From the NCBI GenBank assembly GCA_033763555.1, contig JANRKK010000008.1, positions 1 through 64,000 of the forward strand: a stretch of 64,000 bases of DNA. Direction: 5' to 3'. Both the position numbers and the translations under genes were made by a program. Positions 46,943 to 55,201 of this stretch are shown here, piece after piece. The notes below the pieces were generated by a model that was given only the letters and a program-made list of their open reading frames with translations, was not told the origin of the DNA and searched no databases. The stretch comes from JALYJG01 sp033763555. Lineage in GTDB: Bacteria; Pseudomonadota; Alphaproteobacteria; UBA9219. Position 1 is the first letter of the stretch, and every line of letters begins with the position of its first letter.

Positions 46943-47658
46943 GTCCCGATCAATCCCTGATCGATAAATGGGCTTTGGAATATGAAAAAGGCGGCATTCC
47001 GTCTTCTGTGCGCGCGTCACCATCCGGCGCAATGGTCTGGGCGGTTGAGCTGCTGAAACGTCAGGGCTTTCCCCTGCGCGAGGGGCTGGATGTCGGCTGC
47101 GGCAAGGGGCGCAATAGCCTTTATATGGCCCGGCAGGGCATGCATGTGACGGCAATGGATTTCACGCCTGACGCTATTGAGCATCTGGAACATGCCGCCG
47201 CAGCCGAAAAGCTTGGCGATAAAATCCGCCCTCTTGTGCAGGATGTGACCGAGCCCTGGCCCGTGGCTCCAGTCAAGATGGATCTGGTGGTCGATCTGTT
47301 CTGCTTCAAGCATATCACGCCGCATGAAGCGCGGCTGGAGTATAAGCGCAACCTGCTGCGCACCCTGCGCACGCGCGGCCATTACCTGATTTCCTTCGCC
47401 AGCATCGGTGACGGCTATTACGGGCAATATGCGGCGCAAGGCCGCCCAGACGGTGAGGAAGCGACCCTGATCGCCGACCCGGTCAACGGCATCCCCTCGG
47501 TGCTGTTCACCCGCAAGCATATTTTGAACTTTTTTCTGCCGGAACTCGACTTGTTCGCCGAAATCCAGCAGAATGCGCCATCGGAAATGCACGGCAAGAC
47601 TTATGAGCGCAGCGCCTATGCCCTTCTGCTGCGTTGGAGCCCGCAGCATTTCCATTAA
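46939..47658 (+). CDS. Class I SAM-dependent methyltransferase
   Basis: A 239-residue methyltransferase with SAM-binding motif I LDVGCGKGRNSLYMARQGMHVTAMDFTPDAIEHL, motif II/post I VQDVTEPWPVAPVKMDLVVDLFCFKHI and LRTRGHYLISFAS. The N-terminal WALEYEKGGIPSSVRASPSG resembles TehB-like enzymes. The substrate is unknown. Its start overlaps the S24 regulator stop, and lysS starts 17 bases after its stop. Confidence 0.88.
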   Translation: MSPDQSLIDKWALEYEKGGIPSSVRASPSGAMVWAVELLKRQGFPLREGLDVGCGKGRNSLYMARQGMHVTAMDFTPDAIEHLEHAAAAEKLGDKIRPLVQDVTEPWPVAPVKMDLVVDLFCFKHITPHEARLEYKRNLLRTLRTRGHYLISFASIGDGYYGQYAAQGRPDGEEATLIADPVNGIPSVLFTRKHILNFFLPELDLFAEIQQNAPSEMHGKTYERSAYALLLRWSPQHFH

Positions 47659-47675
47659 AATGGATTGAGTGACCG

Positions 47676-49169
47676 ATGAATAAACCCGCCGCCAACCCAC
47701 CGCCTGAAGATGAAACGGTTCGCCGTACGGCTCAGCTGCAAAAACTGACCGAAGCTTTCGGCGATCCCTACCGCATCGCCAGCTTCGGCAAGACCCATGA
47801 TGCCGCCGGGATCAAGGAAAAATTCGTGGCACTTCCCGCAGGCGAAAAAACATCCGACCATGTCAGCGTGGCGGGGCGCATCATGGCCATCCGCAACGAC
47901 GGCATGTTTATCGTCATTCTTGACGATACCGACCGATTGCAGATTTTCCACGACCTGAAACAGATCACGCCCAGGCAAGCCGAACTGCTCAAGCTGCTTG
48001 ATCTCGGTGACGTTATCGGCGTCACGGGACTTGTGCGCCGGACACCACGCGGCGAGATCACGGTGGATGCCAGTGACGTTACCGTGCTGGCCAAGGCGCT
48101 TGAACCGCCGCCGGAAAAATTCCACGGCCTCAAGGATATCGAAGCCCGCTTCCGCCACCGTGAGCAAGATCTGGCGGCCACGCCGCGCACGCGCGAAACC
48201 CTGCGTGCGCGTTATAAGATGATCGCCGCGATGCGGCAGTTTCTATACGACCGCGGCTTCCTCGAGGTCGAGACGCCGATGCTTCATGTGATCGCGGGCG
48301 GCGCCCTCGCCAAACCTTTCGTGACCCATCACAACAAGCTGGATATGCCGCTTTATCTGCGTGTTGCGCCGGAACTTCATCTCAAGCGGCTGGTGATCGG
48401 CGGCTTGTCAGAAAAAGTTTTTGAGATTAACCGCTGCTTCCGCAACGAAGGCCTCAGCCCGCGGCATAATCCGGAATTTACGTCGCTGGAACTATATCAG
48501 GCTTATGTCGATTTCACTTCGATGATCGACATTACCGAAGCCATTGTCTATCATGTGGCGCTCACGCTGCATGGCACAGCCAAAGTGAAATTTGGCGAGA
48601 CGGAGCTGGATTTCACGCCGCCCTGGCCGCGCAAAGGCATGGTCGACCTTATCCGCGAACATACGAAGCTTGATCTCTACAAGCACCTCGATCCGGAAAG
48701 TGCGCGCGCCGAAGCCAAAAAAATCGGCGTGCCGACGGAACCCGGCATCAGCTGGGGCCAGGTTGTCGAAGCTGTCTTCGACGCCAGGGTTGAGGAAAAA
48801 CTTGTCCAGCCTGTGCATGTTGTCGATGTGCCCAAGGAGATTTCACCCCTGTCAAAAGCATGGCCGGATCGTCCGCATGTTGCCCAACGTTTTGAGAGTT
48901 TCGTGAATGGCTGGGAAATCGCCAACGCTTTCAGCGAATTGAACGATCCACGGGAGCAGCGCGCGCGCTTCCTGGAACAGGCCGAACAGAAACGCGGCCC
49001 GGATGAACCTCCGCACCCGATCGATGAGGATTTTATCAAGGCGCTGGCCTTCGGCATGCCGCCGATGGGCGGCATGGGCCTCGGCATCGACCGTTTGGCG
49101 ATGCTGATGACCGACAGCCAGACCATCCGCGAAGTCATCGCCTTCCCGACCATGCGGCCGATAGAATAG
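47676..49169 (+). CDS. lysS: Lysyl-tRNA synthetase, class II
   Basis: LysS charges tRNA-Lys. The 497-residue enzyme has an N-terminal OB-fold anticodon-binding domain (VSVAGRIMAIRNDGMFIVILDDT) and the class II core: motif 1 RQFLYDRGFLEVETPML, motif 2 FRNEGLSPRHNPEFTSLELYQAY and motif 3 GMGLGIDRLAMLMTDS. The presence of the OB fold and the length separate it from EpmA. Many alphaproteobacteria use the unrelated class I enzyme instead, so the class II form is a lineage marker. It lies downstream of the S24 regulator and methyltransferase. Confidence 0.96.
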   Translation: MNKPAANPPPEDETVRRTAQLQKLTEAFGDPYRIASFGKTHDAAGIKEKFVALPAGEKTSDHVSVAGRIMAIRNDGMFIVILDDTDRLQIFHDLKQITPRQAELLKLLDLGDVIGVTGLVRRTPRGEITVDASDVTVLAKALEPPPEKFHGLKDIEARFRHREQDLAATPRTRETLRARYKMIAAMRQFLYDRGFLEVETPMLHVIAGGALAKPFVTHHNKLDMPLYLRVAPELHLKRLVIGGLSEKVFEINRCFRNEGLSPRHNPEFTSLELYQAYVDFTSMIDITEAIVYHVALTLHGTAKVKFGETELDFTPPWPRKGMVDLIREHTKLDLYKHLDPESARAEAKKIGVPTEPGISWGQVVEAVFDARVEEKLVQPVHVVDVPKEISPLSKAWPDRPHVAQRFESFVNGWEIANAFSELNDPREQRARFLEQAEQKRGPDEPPHPIDEDFIKALAFGMPPMGGMGLGIDRLAMLMTDSQTIREVIAFPTMRPIE

Positions 49170-49211
49170 TCCAGTCAGATGGGGCTATTGAGGTTGCTGA
49201 AATTTTAGAGC

Positions 49212-50483
49212 CTATCCTTTTGGCTCGACCTTTTTGGAGGGCGCTGTCCTCGTTGCACTTTTCCTAGGACGGGTCGGCCGTTTCTCGGGCTGCGCCGCCT
49301 GATTTAGATGGGGAAGAAAATGTTTCTCAGCAGCAAATTGAGTCTCGAGAACGAACTCATGAATCTCTTTATTGCAAAAAATTACACATCCTTGGGAACC
49401 CATTTCTTTAAGCTGTGCAACGGTTAGCGCCCCCATACTGGCGTTATCCCTATGCACTTCAATAACACCTGAAGGATGCGCTTCAAAACTTAAAAACCGG
49501 ATTGGCTCTTCTTCACTTTCTTCTGTTACCCTCATGCAATGCAAGTCGTAAGGCTTCGTAATATCGAGTGGTACACCCAAGTCTTCAGTCTTCGTCAAGT
49601 CAACCAAGAGCTTAAGAATTTCTTGTTTTTGTTGAGCCAAATCCCGAATTGCTCCAACACGATCTGAAAATATTCTCTGGGCTTCAACCACAAGGCGTGC
49701 TTGATCCTCATCACTAATTCCCACGCCAAGGGCGGGTAGAAATTCCCCGTTTCTTAAATCTGCAAGCAAAAGCGGAGGTTTTGCCGTACCAATTTGTACC
49801 GCCTGACTCCGGGTCACGACAGCTTCACCAATACCGTCGTGGTAAGATTGAATTTCCCCTTCGACGGCTTCTGTATATCCCTCCACTGCGAGAAGGGGTC
49901 CTCCTTTTCCCATGGGAGAGGCAGCGACTCCGGCTTTGGCCCATGCAACATCCTCCATAAGACAAAGATACGTCCATTTTGCATTCAGTGCATCGCGATA
50001 GGCATCGCGACAGTCTGGATCATCGGGAGATTGCTCATAAAGTTTACGGGCAAAATCAAAAGCCTTGGGCGAGTACCCGGTCATTTGCTTGATGGAAGCT
50101 ACTGTTTTTCCCAAATCCGGCTCATCTTTGTCCAACAAAACATCAATAAGAAGTTTAGGGGAGAAAAGATCAACAATCTTTGTACCGTCCAAGCTGACAA
50201 ATTTTGGTTTGTTTTCCTTAAACCAAGCCAGTTTTTCATCATAGAGAGGACGCAACTGGTCGTTGAGGAGCATAGCTGCACAACTATCGGTCGACTCGCG
50301 CATCCAGTCAGCCTGCATCTTAAGTTTTTTATCTGCCCCAGTAATCCGGTCAGGATGAAGTCCAACTCTCTTTGTTCTGATGGCTTTCTCGATCTCGTCC
50401 TTAGACGCATCAGCATTTATGCCAAGAAAAGCATAACGGTCGAAAATATAATCAACACAGTCGATGGGATCATAAGTCAACAT
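49212..50483 (-). CDS. Orphan J-domain (DnaJ-like) protein
   Basis: A 423-residue, A+T-richer gene. The N-terminal 75 residues form a J domain: YAFLGINADASKDEIEKAIRTKRVGLHPDRITGADKK, with the diagnostic HPD, and a helix IV (NDQLRPLYDEKLAWF). The remaining 340 residues have no zinc fingers or Gly/Phe region and match nothing I know; they include an acidic patch EESEEEP and a basic tail RPTRPRKSATRTAPSKK. It should recruit Hsp70 to an unknown client. It stands between lysS and ndk, opposite to both. A secreted effector role is possible but unproven. Confidence 0.78.
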   Translation of the reverse strand: MLTYDPIDCVDYIFDRYAFLGINADASKDEIEKAIRTKRVGLHPDRITGADKKLKMQADWMRESTDSCAAMLLNDQLRPLYDEKLAWFKENKPKFVSLDGTKIVDLFSPKLLIDVLLDKDEPDLGKTVASIKQMTGYSPKAFDFARKLYEQSPDDPDCRDAYRDALNAKWTYLCLMEDVAWAKAGVAASPMGKGGPLLAVEGYTEAVEGEIQSYHDGIGEAVVTRSQAVQIGTAKPPLLLADLRNGEFLPALGVGISDEDQARLVVEAQRIFSDRVGAIRDLAQQKQEILKLLVDLTKTEDLGVPLDITKPYDLHCMRVTEESEEEPIRFLSFEAHPSGVIEVHRDNASMGALTVAQLKEMGSQGCVIFCNKEIHEFVLETQFAAEKHFLPHLNQAAQPEKRPTRPRKSATRTAPSKKVEPKG

Positions 50484-50650
50484 AAGCGCCTCTATAATAA
50501 ATAAAGCGAATAAATCTGTGTCCTTTATAGAAGTGACAAGTCAAAAGTCAAGAAATGCCCCTTCCCCAATCCTGACCTTGCACCCCCGCTAGCACCCGTC
50601 TATAACCGCCTCCCCTTTGAACCTTTGTTTTTCAGTGCAAGGAAACTGCC

Positions 50651-51073
50651 ATGGCCGCCGAACGTACTTTCTCGATCATCAAGCCGGATGCCACGCGCCG
50701 GAACCTCACAGGCAAGATCAACGCCAAGTTTGAGGAAGCGGGCCTGCGCATCGTCGCGCAAAAGCGCCTGCGCATGACGCGCGAACAGGCTGAAGGTTTC
50801 TATGGCGTCCACCGTGAACGGCCTTTCTTCAACGACCTTTGCAGCTTCATGACCTCCGGCCCCGTGGTGGTGCAGGTTCTGGAAGGCGATAACGCCGTCA
50901 CACGCAACCGCGAGATTATGGGCGCCACCAACCCGGCCAACGCCGCGCCCGGCACCATCCGCAAGGAATTCGCCGAAAGCATCGAAGCCAATTCGGTGCA
51001 TGGTTCGGACAGCCTGGATAACGCCAAAATTGAGATTGCCTTTTTCTTCAAGCCGGATGAGATTGTTGGTTAA
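50651..51073 (+). CDS. ndk: Nucleoside diphosphate kinase
   Basis: Ndk equilibrates nucleoside triphosphate pools. The 140-residue protein has the full family pattern: ERTFSIIKPDATRRNLTGKINAKFEEAGLRIVAQK, FYGVHRERPFFNDLCSFMTSGPVVVQVLEG and the active-site histidine in NSVHGSDS. GTGCAAGGAAACTGCC precedes the ATG. A terminator follows. Confidence 0.98.
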   Translation: MAAERTFSIIKPDATRRNLTGKINAKFEEAGLRIVAQKRLRMTREQAEGFYGVHRERPFFNDLCSFMTSGPVVVQVLEGDNAVTRNREIMGATNPANAAPGTIRKEFAESIEANSVHGSDSLDNAKIEIAFFFKPDEIVG

Positions 51074-51076
51074 GTA

Positions 51077-51105
51077 AAACGCGGACCCTGAATTCGCCCG
51101 CGTTT
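51077..51105 (+). terminator. Probable terminator of ndk
   Basis: AAACGCGG and CCGCGTTT form a perfect 8-bp stem with a 13-base loop, followed by GAATTTC. Confidence 0.55.
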
Positions 51106-51127
51106 GAATTTCAAAGGGAGGGTGATA

Positions 51128-51418
51128 ATGACAGGTATGTATGGCGAAATAAAAAGAACCGCCGAGATTCTCCGGCCGACGGTAGCCTTAGGCATCAACA
51201 GCACCCTCAGCAGCAACGCGGCTGTTGCTGGCGGCGTTTTAACAGTCACCTATGTTTCCCGGGCAACAGAGAAATTCTTGACGGGAGATATAGCGGGAGG
51301 ACTTCAAGACATCGCGATCATGGGCGCTGCGGGAGCCGCAGCTTATTATACCTATCGCAGAACAGAACGCGTGTACGAACAGACGCAGCGCGCGCTTGAT
51401 ACCCTAAATCCAGGCTGA
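51128..51418 (+). CDS. Small orphan membrane protein
   Basis: A 96-residue protein: MTGMYGEIKRTAEILRPTVALGINSTLSSNAAVAGGVLTVTYVSRATEKFLTGDIAGGLQDIAIMGAAGAAAYYTYRRTERVYEQ. Two Ala/Gly-rich hydrophobic stretches (about 31-45 and 62-75) flank a polar turn, with a helical charged C-terminus. AAAGGGAGGGTGATA is a good ribosome binding site. It resembles in layout the orphans at 15957 and 35025. Function unknown. Confidence 0.55.
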   Translation: MTGMYGEIKRTAEILRPTVALGINSTLSSNAAVAGGVLTVTYVSRATEKFLTGDIAGGLQDIAIMGAAGAAAYYTYRRTERVYEQTQRALDTLNPG

Positions 51419-51428
51419 TAAAGCGCCG

Positions 51429-51584
51429 TTACAAAACTTTAAACGCCAACAGCATGAGCAGCAGCAAGGCTGCCGTTGCCACGCAATTCCAGACAATAAG
51501 ACGCGTGAAAGCGCGCCAGCCCTCGCGGTGCTCGGCCAGCATGGCGGCTGGAACTTTCGGCGGCGTGGCGGGGTGGTTGGCCAT
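51429..51584 (-). CDS. aa3-type cytochrome c oxidase subunit IV-like protein
   Basis: A 51-residue protein: a Pro-rich head (MANHPATPPKVPAAMLAEHREGW) followed by one membrane helix (LIVWNCVATAALLLLMLLAF). The pattern HREGWRAFTRLIVWN plus a single C-terminal helix matches the small bacterial aa3 oxidase subunit IV found in alphaproteobacteria, which packs against the CtaD/CtaC core. CGGAGACATC precedes the start codon. The large oxidase subunits are not in this window. Confidence 0.78.
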   Translation of the reverse strand: MANHPATPPKVPAAMLAEHREGWRAFTRLIVWNCVATAALLLLMLLAFKVL

Positions 51585-51654
51585 GATGTCTCCGTATACC
51601 TGTCATTATGAAGGCAGTTTTTAATTTGGCAAGTACTGCGGATTTTTCCCTAGG

Positions 51655-51726
51655 CGTCATGCCCGCGAAGGCGGGCATCCATCTTATTGAAAAGAAAAAT
51701 GGATTCCCGCTTACGCGGGAATGACG
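51655..51726. repeat. Palindromic repeat copy (right of the cox IV-like gene, at the 3' end of purN)
   Basis: CGTCATGCCCGCGAAGGCGGGCATCC on the left and GGATTCCCGCTTACGCGGGAATGACG on the right form nested inverted repeats. It ends five bases before the purN stop. Confidence 0.88.
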
Positions 51727-51731
51727 CGGGG

Positions 51732-52373
51732 TTACAGAGGGTTGATAAGCGCCTGCTCCGGCGTGCCGGAATCCACGATAAATACGCGCTCTTCCATTAC
51801 ATTCACGCGGCCTTCGGCGATCATCCGTACGGCTTGCGGGTAGATTTTATGCTCGGCGGCCAGCACCCGCGCAGCCAGCGTGTCTTCCGTATCATCCGGC
51901 GCGACAGGAACGGCAGCCTGAATGATGATCGGCCCATGATCCATGGCGGTGCGGACAAAATGCACGGTGCAGCCCGCGATCTTCACCCCCTGCTCCAACG
52001 CGCCGCGATGCGTATCGAGGCCGGGAAAAGCCGGAAGCAGCGACGGATGAATATTGATGAGTTTGTCGCGCCAGCGCTCCACGAACCAATGGGTCAGAAG
52101 GCGCATGAAGCCCGCCAGGCAAACCAGCTGCACGCCTTCTTCGTGCAGTTTGGCGTCCAGAGCTTTTTCAAAATCCTCGCGTTTGGCAAAATGCTTGTGA
52201 TCGATGACATGTGCGGGAATTTTCGCGGCGCGCGCATGCTCCAACCCCTGCGCATCCGGTTTGTTGGAAATCACGCAGGCAATCTGCGCCGGAAAACCGG
52301 ACATATGCGAGGCCGCCATCAGCGCCTGCATATTGCTGCCGCGTCCGGAAATCAGAATGCCGATCTTGAGCAT
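51732..52373 (-). CDS. purN: Phosphoribosylglycinamide formyltransferase
   Basis: PurN transfers a formyl group from 10-formyl-THF in purine synthesis. The 213-residue enzyme has KIGILISGRGSNMQALM, ISNKPDAQGLEHA, VCLAGFMRLLTHWFVERWRDKLINIHPSLLPAFPGLDTHRGALEQGVKIAGCTVHFV with catalytic Asn-His and Asp in VRTAMDHGPIIIQAAVPV. The start at 52373 begins exactly at the conserved MLKIGIL; the longer frame upstream is repeat-encoded. purM, the usual partner, is absent. Repeats lie 5 bases beyond its stop and 15 bases before its start. Confidence 0.96.
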   Translation of the reverse strand: MLKIGILISGRGSNMQALMAASHMSGFPAQIACVISNKPDAQGLEHARAAKIPAHVIDHKHFAKREDFEKALDAKLHEEGVQLVCLAGFMRLLTHWFVERWRDKLINIHPSLLPAFPGLDTHRGALEQGVKIAGCTVHFVRTAMDHGPIIIQAAVPVAPDDTEDTLAARVLAAEHKIYPQAVRMIAEGRVNVMEERVFIVDSGTPEQALINPL

Positions 52374-52388
52374 GAAAAAATTCCCCCT

Positions 52389-52491
52389 CGTCATTCCGGA
52401 CGTCCCGAAGGGACGATCCGGAATCCACGGTGTTGACTTCAACACCGCTCCATGGATTCCGGGTTCGCGCGATGCGCGCCCCGGAATGACG
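52389..52491. repeat. Palindromic repeat copy upstream of purN
   Basis: Left arm CGTCATTCCGGACGTCCCG and right arm GCGCGCCCCGGAATGACG, with internal inverted pieces GGACGTCCCGAAGGGACGATCC and TCCACGGTGTTGACTTCAACACCG. It has the same ends as the copies at 2876, 51655 and 53303. Confidence 0.88.
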
Positions 52492-52652
52492 AAAACTTAT
52501 AGCAATCCTATGACTTGAAGAACAGTTTTTCGTCCCCACATATCTATCCGACTGCCAAAAACTATCGACCCCAAAGCTTTATTAAGGCAGGATAGTTATG
52601 GAACCAGAACGTTTATTCGCCGCCCTTTCAACCCGGACCTGAGGAGATTTTC

Positions 52653-53288
52653 ATGTACAAGCTTTATTACGCCCCCGGCGCCTGCTCCATGGCGGTGCAT
52701 ACCGCGCTTCTCGAATGCAACGCACCGTTCGATCTGGAGAAGATCGATATTTTCGCCGGGCAAGGCCGCTCGCTGGAATTTCTGAAAATCAATCCACGCG
52801 GCCAGGTGCCTGTGCTGGTCGAAGACGGACACATCATCCGCGAAGGCGCGGCGATGCTGATTCATATTCTGGAAAAACATCAGAGCCCGCTTCTGCCGCG
52901 CAGCGGCCCGGAACGGCTGGAGGCGCTGGAGTGGCTGATGTTCTGCAACGCCACTTTGCACCCGGCCTATAGCCGTGTGTTCTTTTTGAAGAAGAGCCAG
53001 GTTGACCAGACAGCGAAAGATGCGCTGATGGGCATCGCGGTCGCCAACATCAACAAGCTGTGGGAAGAGGTGGAGCAGCGCCTGAGCCAGCACACCTATC
53101 TCGCGGGCAATGAGGTGACGATCGCCGATATCCTCATGACCGTCATCGCCAACTGGAACGGCAGCGTGCCTCTGCCCGTAAAACTCGGCCCGCGCACGCA
53201 GAAGCTCTTGCAGTCGGTTATCGCACGCCCGAGTTACAGGAAGGCGCTGGAGACGGAGCAGGTTCAGTACAAGGCGGTTGCGGCGTAA
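52653..53288 (+). CDS. Glutathione S-transferase family protein
   Basis: A 211-residue GST: an N-terminal thioredoxin-like domain MYKLYYAPGACSMAVHTALLECNAPFDLEKID with a beta-class-like APGACS active-site segment, the cis-proline and gamma-Glu binding region GQVPVLVEDGHIIREGAAMLIHIL, and a helical C-terminal domain ending in the capping motif YLAGNEVTIADIL. It conjugates or reduces unknown substrates with glutathione. A palindromic repeat lies on each side. Confidence 0.93.
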   Translation: MYKLYYAPGACSMAVHTALLECNAPFDLEKIDIFAGQGRSLEFLKINPRGQVPVLVEDGHIIREGAAMLIHILEKHQSPLLPRSGPERLEALEWLMFCNATLHPAYSRVFFLKKSQVDQTAKDALMGIAVANINKLWEEVEQRLSQHTYLAGNEVTIADILMTVIANWNGSVPLPVKLGPRTQKLLQSVIARPSYRKALETEQVQYKAVAA

Positions 53289-53302
53289 TCATCAATTTTA
53301 CG

Positions 53303-53416
53303 CGTCATTCCGGAACATTTTCTCTTCGCGCAGCGAAAGAAAATGGATCCGGAATCCATAGTCGTGCCGATGGGCCATGGATTCCGGGTTCGCACTGCGT
53401 GCGCCCCGGAATGACG
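53303..53416. repeat. Palindromic repeat copy after the GST gene
   Basis: It begins CGTCATTCCGGAACATTTTC and ends TGCGCCCCGGAATGACG, with an internal inverted pair TTTTCTCTTCG/CGAAAGAAAA and two GGATTCC-type cores. It is the third copy within 1.8 kb. Confidence 0.88.
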
Positions 53417-53424
53417 AATATGGG

Positions 53425-54546
53425 CTAATTCCACGCCACGCTGGTACTGGTTTTACGGTCGGCGGAGAAGATTTTAAACAGCAGCTCGATCATTTCTTTC
53501 AGCGGCTCCCAGGCCAGCTTACCTTCGGACATGCGTTTGGACATGACCTCCCAGCAATAGGAAGCGTGGCCGACCTTGCCGAGGCTGTTGCCCAGCTCCC
53601 AATAAAGCTTGGCGCTTTTCTTGAGGAAGGCGACGAACTCCGCCGAACTGACCTTGAGCTTGAACATCTTGTCATAGCTGTCCTGATAATCGCGCAGGAT
53701 GCCGTCGGCCTTCTGCCATTCCTCGCGCAATTGAACCTTCACCAGCTCCAGCATATCTTTCAATTCCTTGCGCTCGGCGGCCGAGACGGCGGCAGCGGGC
53801 AATTGCAACTCCTTGAGCCAGGTGAGCAGCTTCACGAACATCGGCTTGGCGCGCTCATACTGGAAGGCATAGAAATTGATGCCTTTCCAGGCCGAAAAAA
53901 TTTCCAGCGCTTCGTTCGGCGGCAGGCGGAATGCCTTGATGAGAGGGTCGAGCGCTTCCAGATCGCGGGCTTCCCAGATTTTTTCGATCAGCTGGCGCGC
54001 CTTGTTGTCCGACGCCTGCGTGTCCGGAAAGGCGGCTTTCACCAGCGGCTCAAAACGTTGCAGAATGAATTGTTCGATTTCCTGCCAGACTTCCTGGCTC
54101 ACCTCGAAATAGGCTTCGTCGATGGCGATTTTTTCGTTGAGAAAAACATCTTTCAGCAGGAACGGGTCGAGCGACGGCAGGCGATCAAGCACGCCGAGAA
54201 TTCGCATATCCTCGGCCAGCGCCTCTTTCGTCAGAGCGCCCGTGCCGAAATGCTGAACAAGGGCGGCTTCCAGATGGCGGTCATTGACGAAAATCGTCCG
54301 TCCGCCTTCATAGATGTTGTTTTCGTTGAAGGGCACATAAAGCTTCGTGCCGATCGCCGAGGGCGCGTTGCGGCGCAGCTCTTCCGGCATCGTGTCCTTG
54401 ACCAGGACGAGATTATTCAAAACCTTGTTGCGGAAAAAAGGCGGCACATCCGGCCGCGTTTCTATAATCCGGCGCGTCATCATGTTGACGTTGAAGACGC
54501 GGGGCGAACCCACATCCAGCATTGGCTTGAAATATTCGGTGGCCAT
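53425..54546 (-). CDS. Hypothetical protein, soluble and helix-rich
   Basis: A 373-residue protein, MATEYFKPMLDVGSPRVFNVNMMTRRIIETRPDVPPFFRNKVLNNLVLV, with good alphaproteobacterial codon use. It is rich in charged helices (AEDMRILGVLDRLPSLDPFLLKDVFLNEKI; LPAAAVSAAERKELKDMLELVKVQLREEWQKADGILRDYQDSYDKM) and lacks a signal peptide and membrane helices. I do not recognise a family. Its composition matches the core genome, so it is likely conserved in relatives rather than recently acquired. Confidence 0.7.
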   Translation of the reverse strand: MATEYFKPMLDVGSPRVFNVNMMTRRIIETRPDVPPFFRNKVLNNLVLVKDTMPEELRRNAPSAIGTKLYVPFNENNIYEGGRTIFVNDRHLEAALVQHFGTGALTKEALAEDMRILGVLDRLPSLDPFLLKDVFLNEKIAIDEAYFEVSQEVWQEIEQFILQRFEPLVKAAFPDTQASDNKARQLIEKIWEARDLEALDPLIKAFRLPPNEALEIFSAWKGINFYAFQYERAKPMFVKLLTWLKELQLPAAAVSAAERKELKDMLELVKVQLREEWQKADGILRDYQDSYDKMFKLKVSSAEFVAFLKKSAKLYWELGNSLGKVGHASYCWEVMSKRMSEGKLAWEPLKEMIELLFKIFSADRKTSTSVAWN

Positions 54547-54778
54547 GGGAAAGTTACCGGGGCGGTAAAAAGCCCATTATTCAAAAGTCGTATTTATATA
54601 ATGTTAACGAGAAAAAGCCCCCGAATGAGCGTCTTTTTAACAGCAAAATATGGGATGCCAACATAGTTAAAATCACAAACCAGCTTGACTCATGCAGTAC
54701 AGCATTCATAGTTCCCCTGTTTCAGCATAATGAATGTTACGCGCCATAAGTTTTATAAATCAACCAAAGGGAAATGTT

Positions 54779-55201
54779 ATGTCGAATGATATAGATCAGG
54801 CTTGTGAAACTATTAAAACTTCTCTGCGGAATTCAGACGGCCTCTGGGAAGAAATTTTGGCTGAACTTGGCAAAAAAGGTCTGGTTGCTGAAAATCAACC
54901 TGCCAATCAAGTAAAAGTACTAAGGGCCTTTCTCGATGGCTTGAATGGCGCGCCATCCGAAACCCGACTGGATGTTCTTGATGCCTTGCGTGTGTTCTGG
55001 GAGATACCCGGAAGCTTTGGCGACACATTAACGGAGGCTATCTCCAAGCTCCGACCAAACCGACAAACGCACGGAACTCAACGTGCCAGATGGGAAAGTG
55101 ATGGGGTCTTCGGTTCTTCAAAGCCAAGCCCGTCAGATATAGAGTTGCGGGAACATCTCATTAAAATCGGTATGATTAAACCGCAGGCCCCGGAATTTTA
55201 A
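54779..55201 (+). CDS. Small hypothetical protein (A+T-richer orphan)
   Basis: A 140-residue acidic protein starting MSNDIDQACETIKTSLRNSDGLWEEILAELGKKGLVAENQPANQVKVLRAFLDGLNG, with AAAGGGAAATGTT before the ATG. Predicted mainly helical, followed by a polar segment (RPNRQTHGTQRARWESDGVFGSSKPSPSDIELREHLIKIGMIKP). The last helix resembles nothing specific. It follows a 230-base A+T-rich gap and overlaps the convergent hydrolase gene by four bases. Function unknown. Confidence 0.58.
   Translation: MSNDIDQACETIKTSLRNSDGLWEEILAELGKKGLVAENQPANQVKVLRAFLDGLNGAPSETRLDVLDALRVFWEIPGSFGDTLTEAISKLRPNRQTHGTQRARWESDGVFGSSKPSPSDIELREHLIKIGMIKPQAPEF

Noticed and set aside
52374..52445. Extended N-terminus of purN
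   Set aside because: It reads through the repeat at 52389. The conserved start KIGILISGRG begins at 52373.
53377..54666. 429-codon plus-strand frame antisense to the 53425 gene
   Set aside because: The minus-strand frame has a balanced composition and helix periodicity. This one starts inside a palindromic repeat and lacks a start signal.
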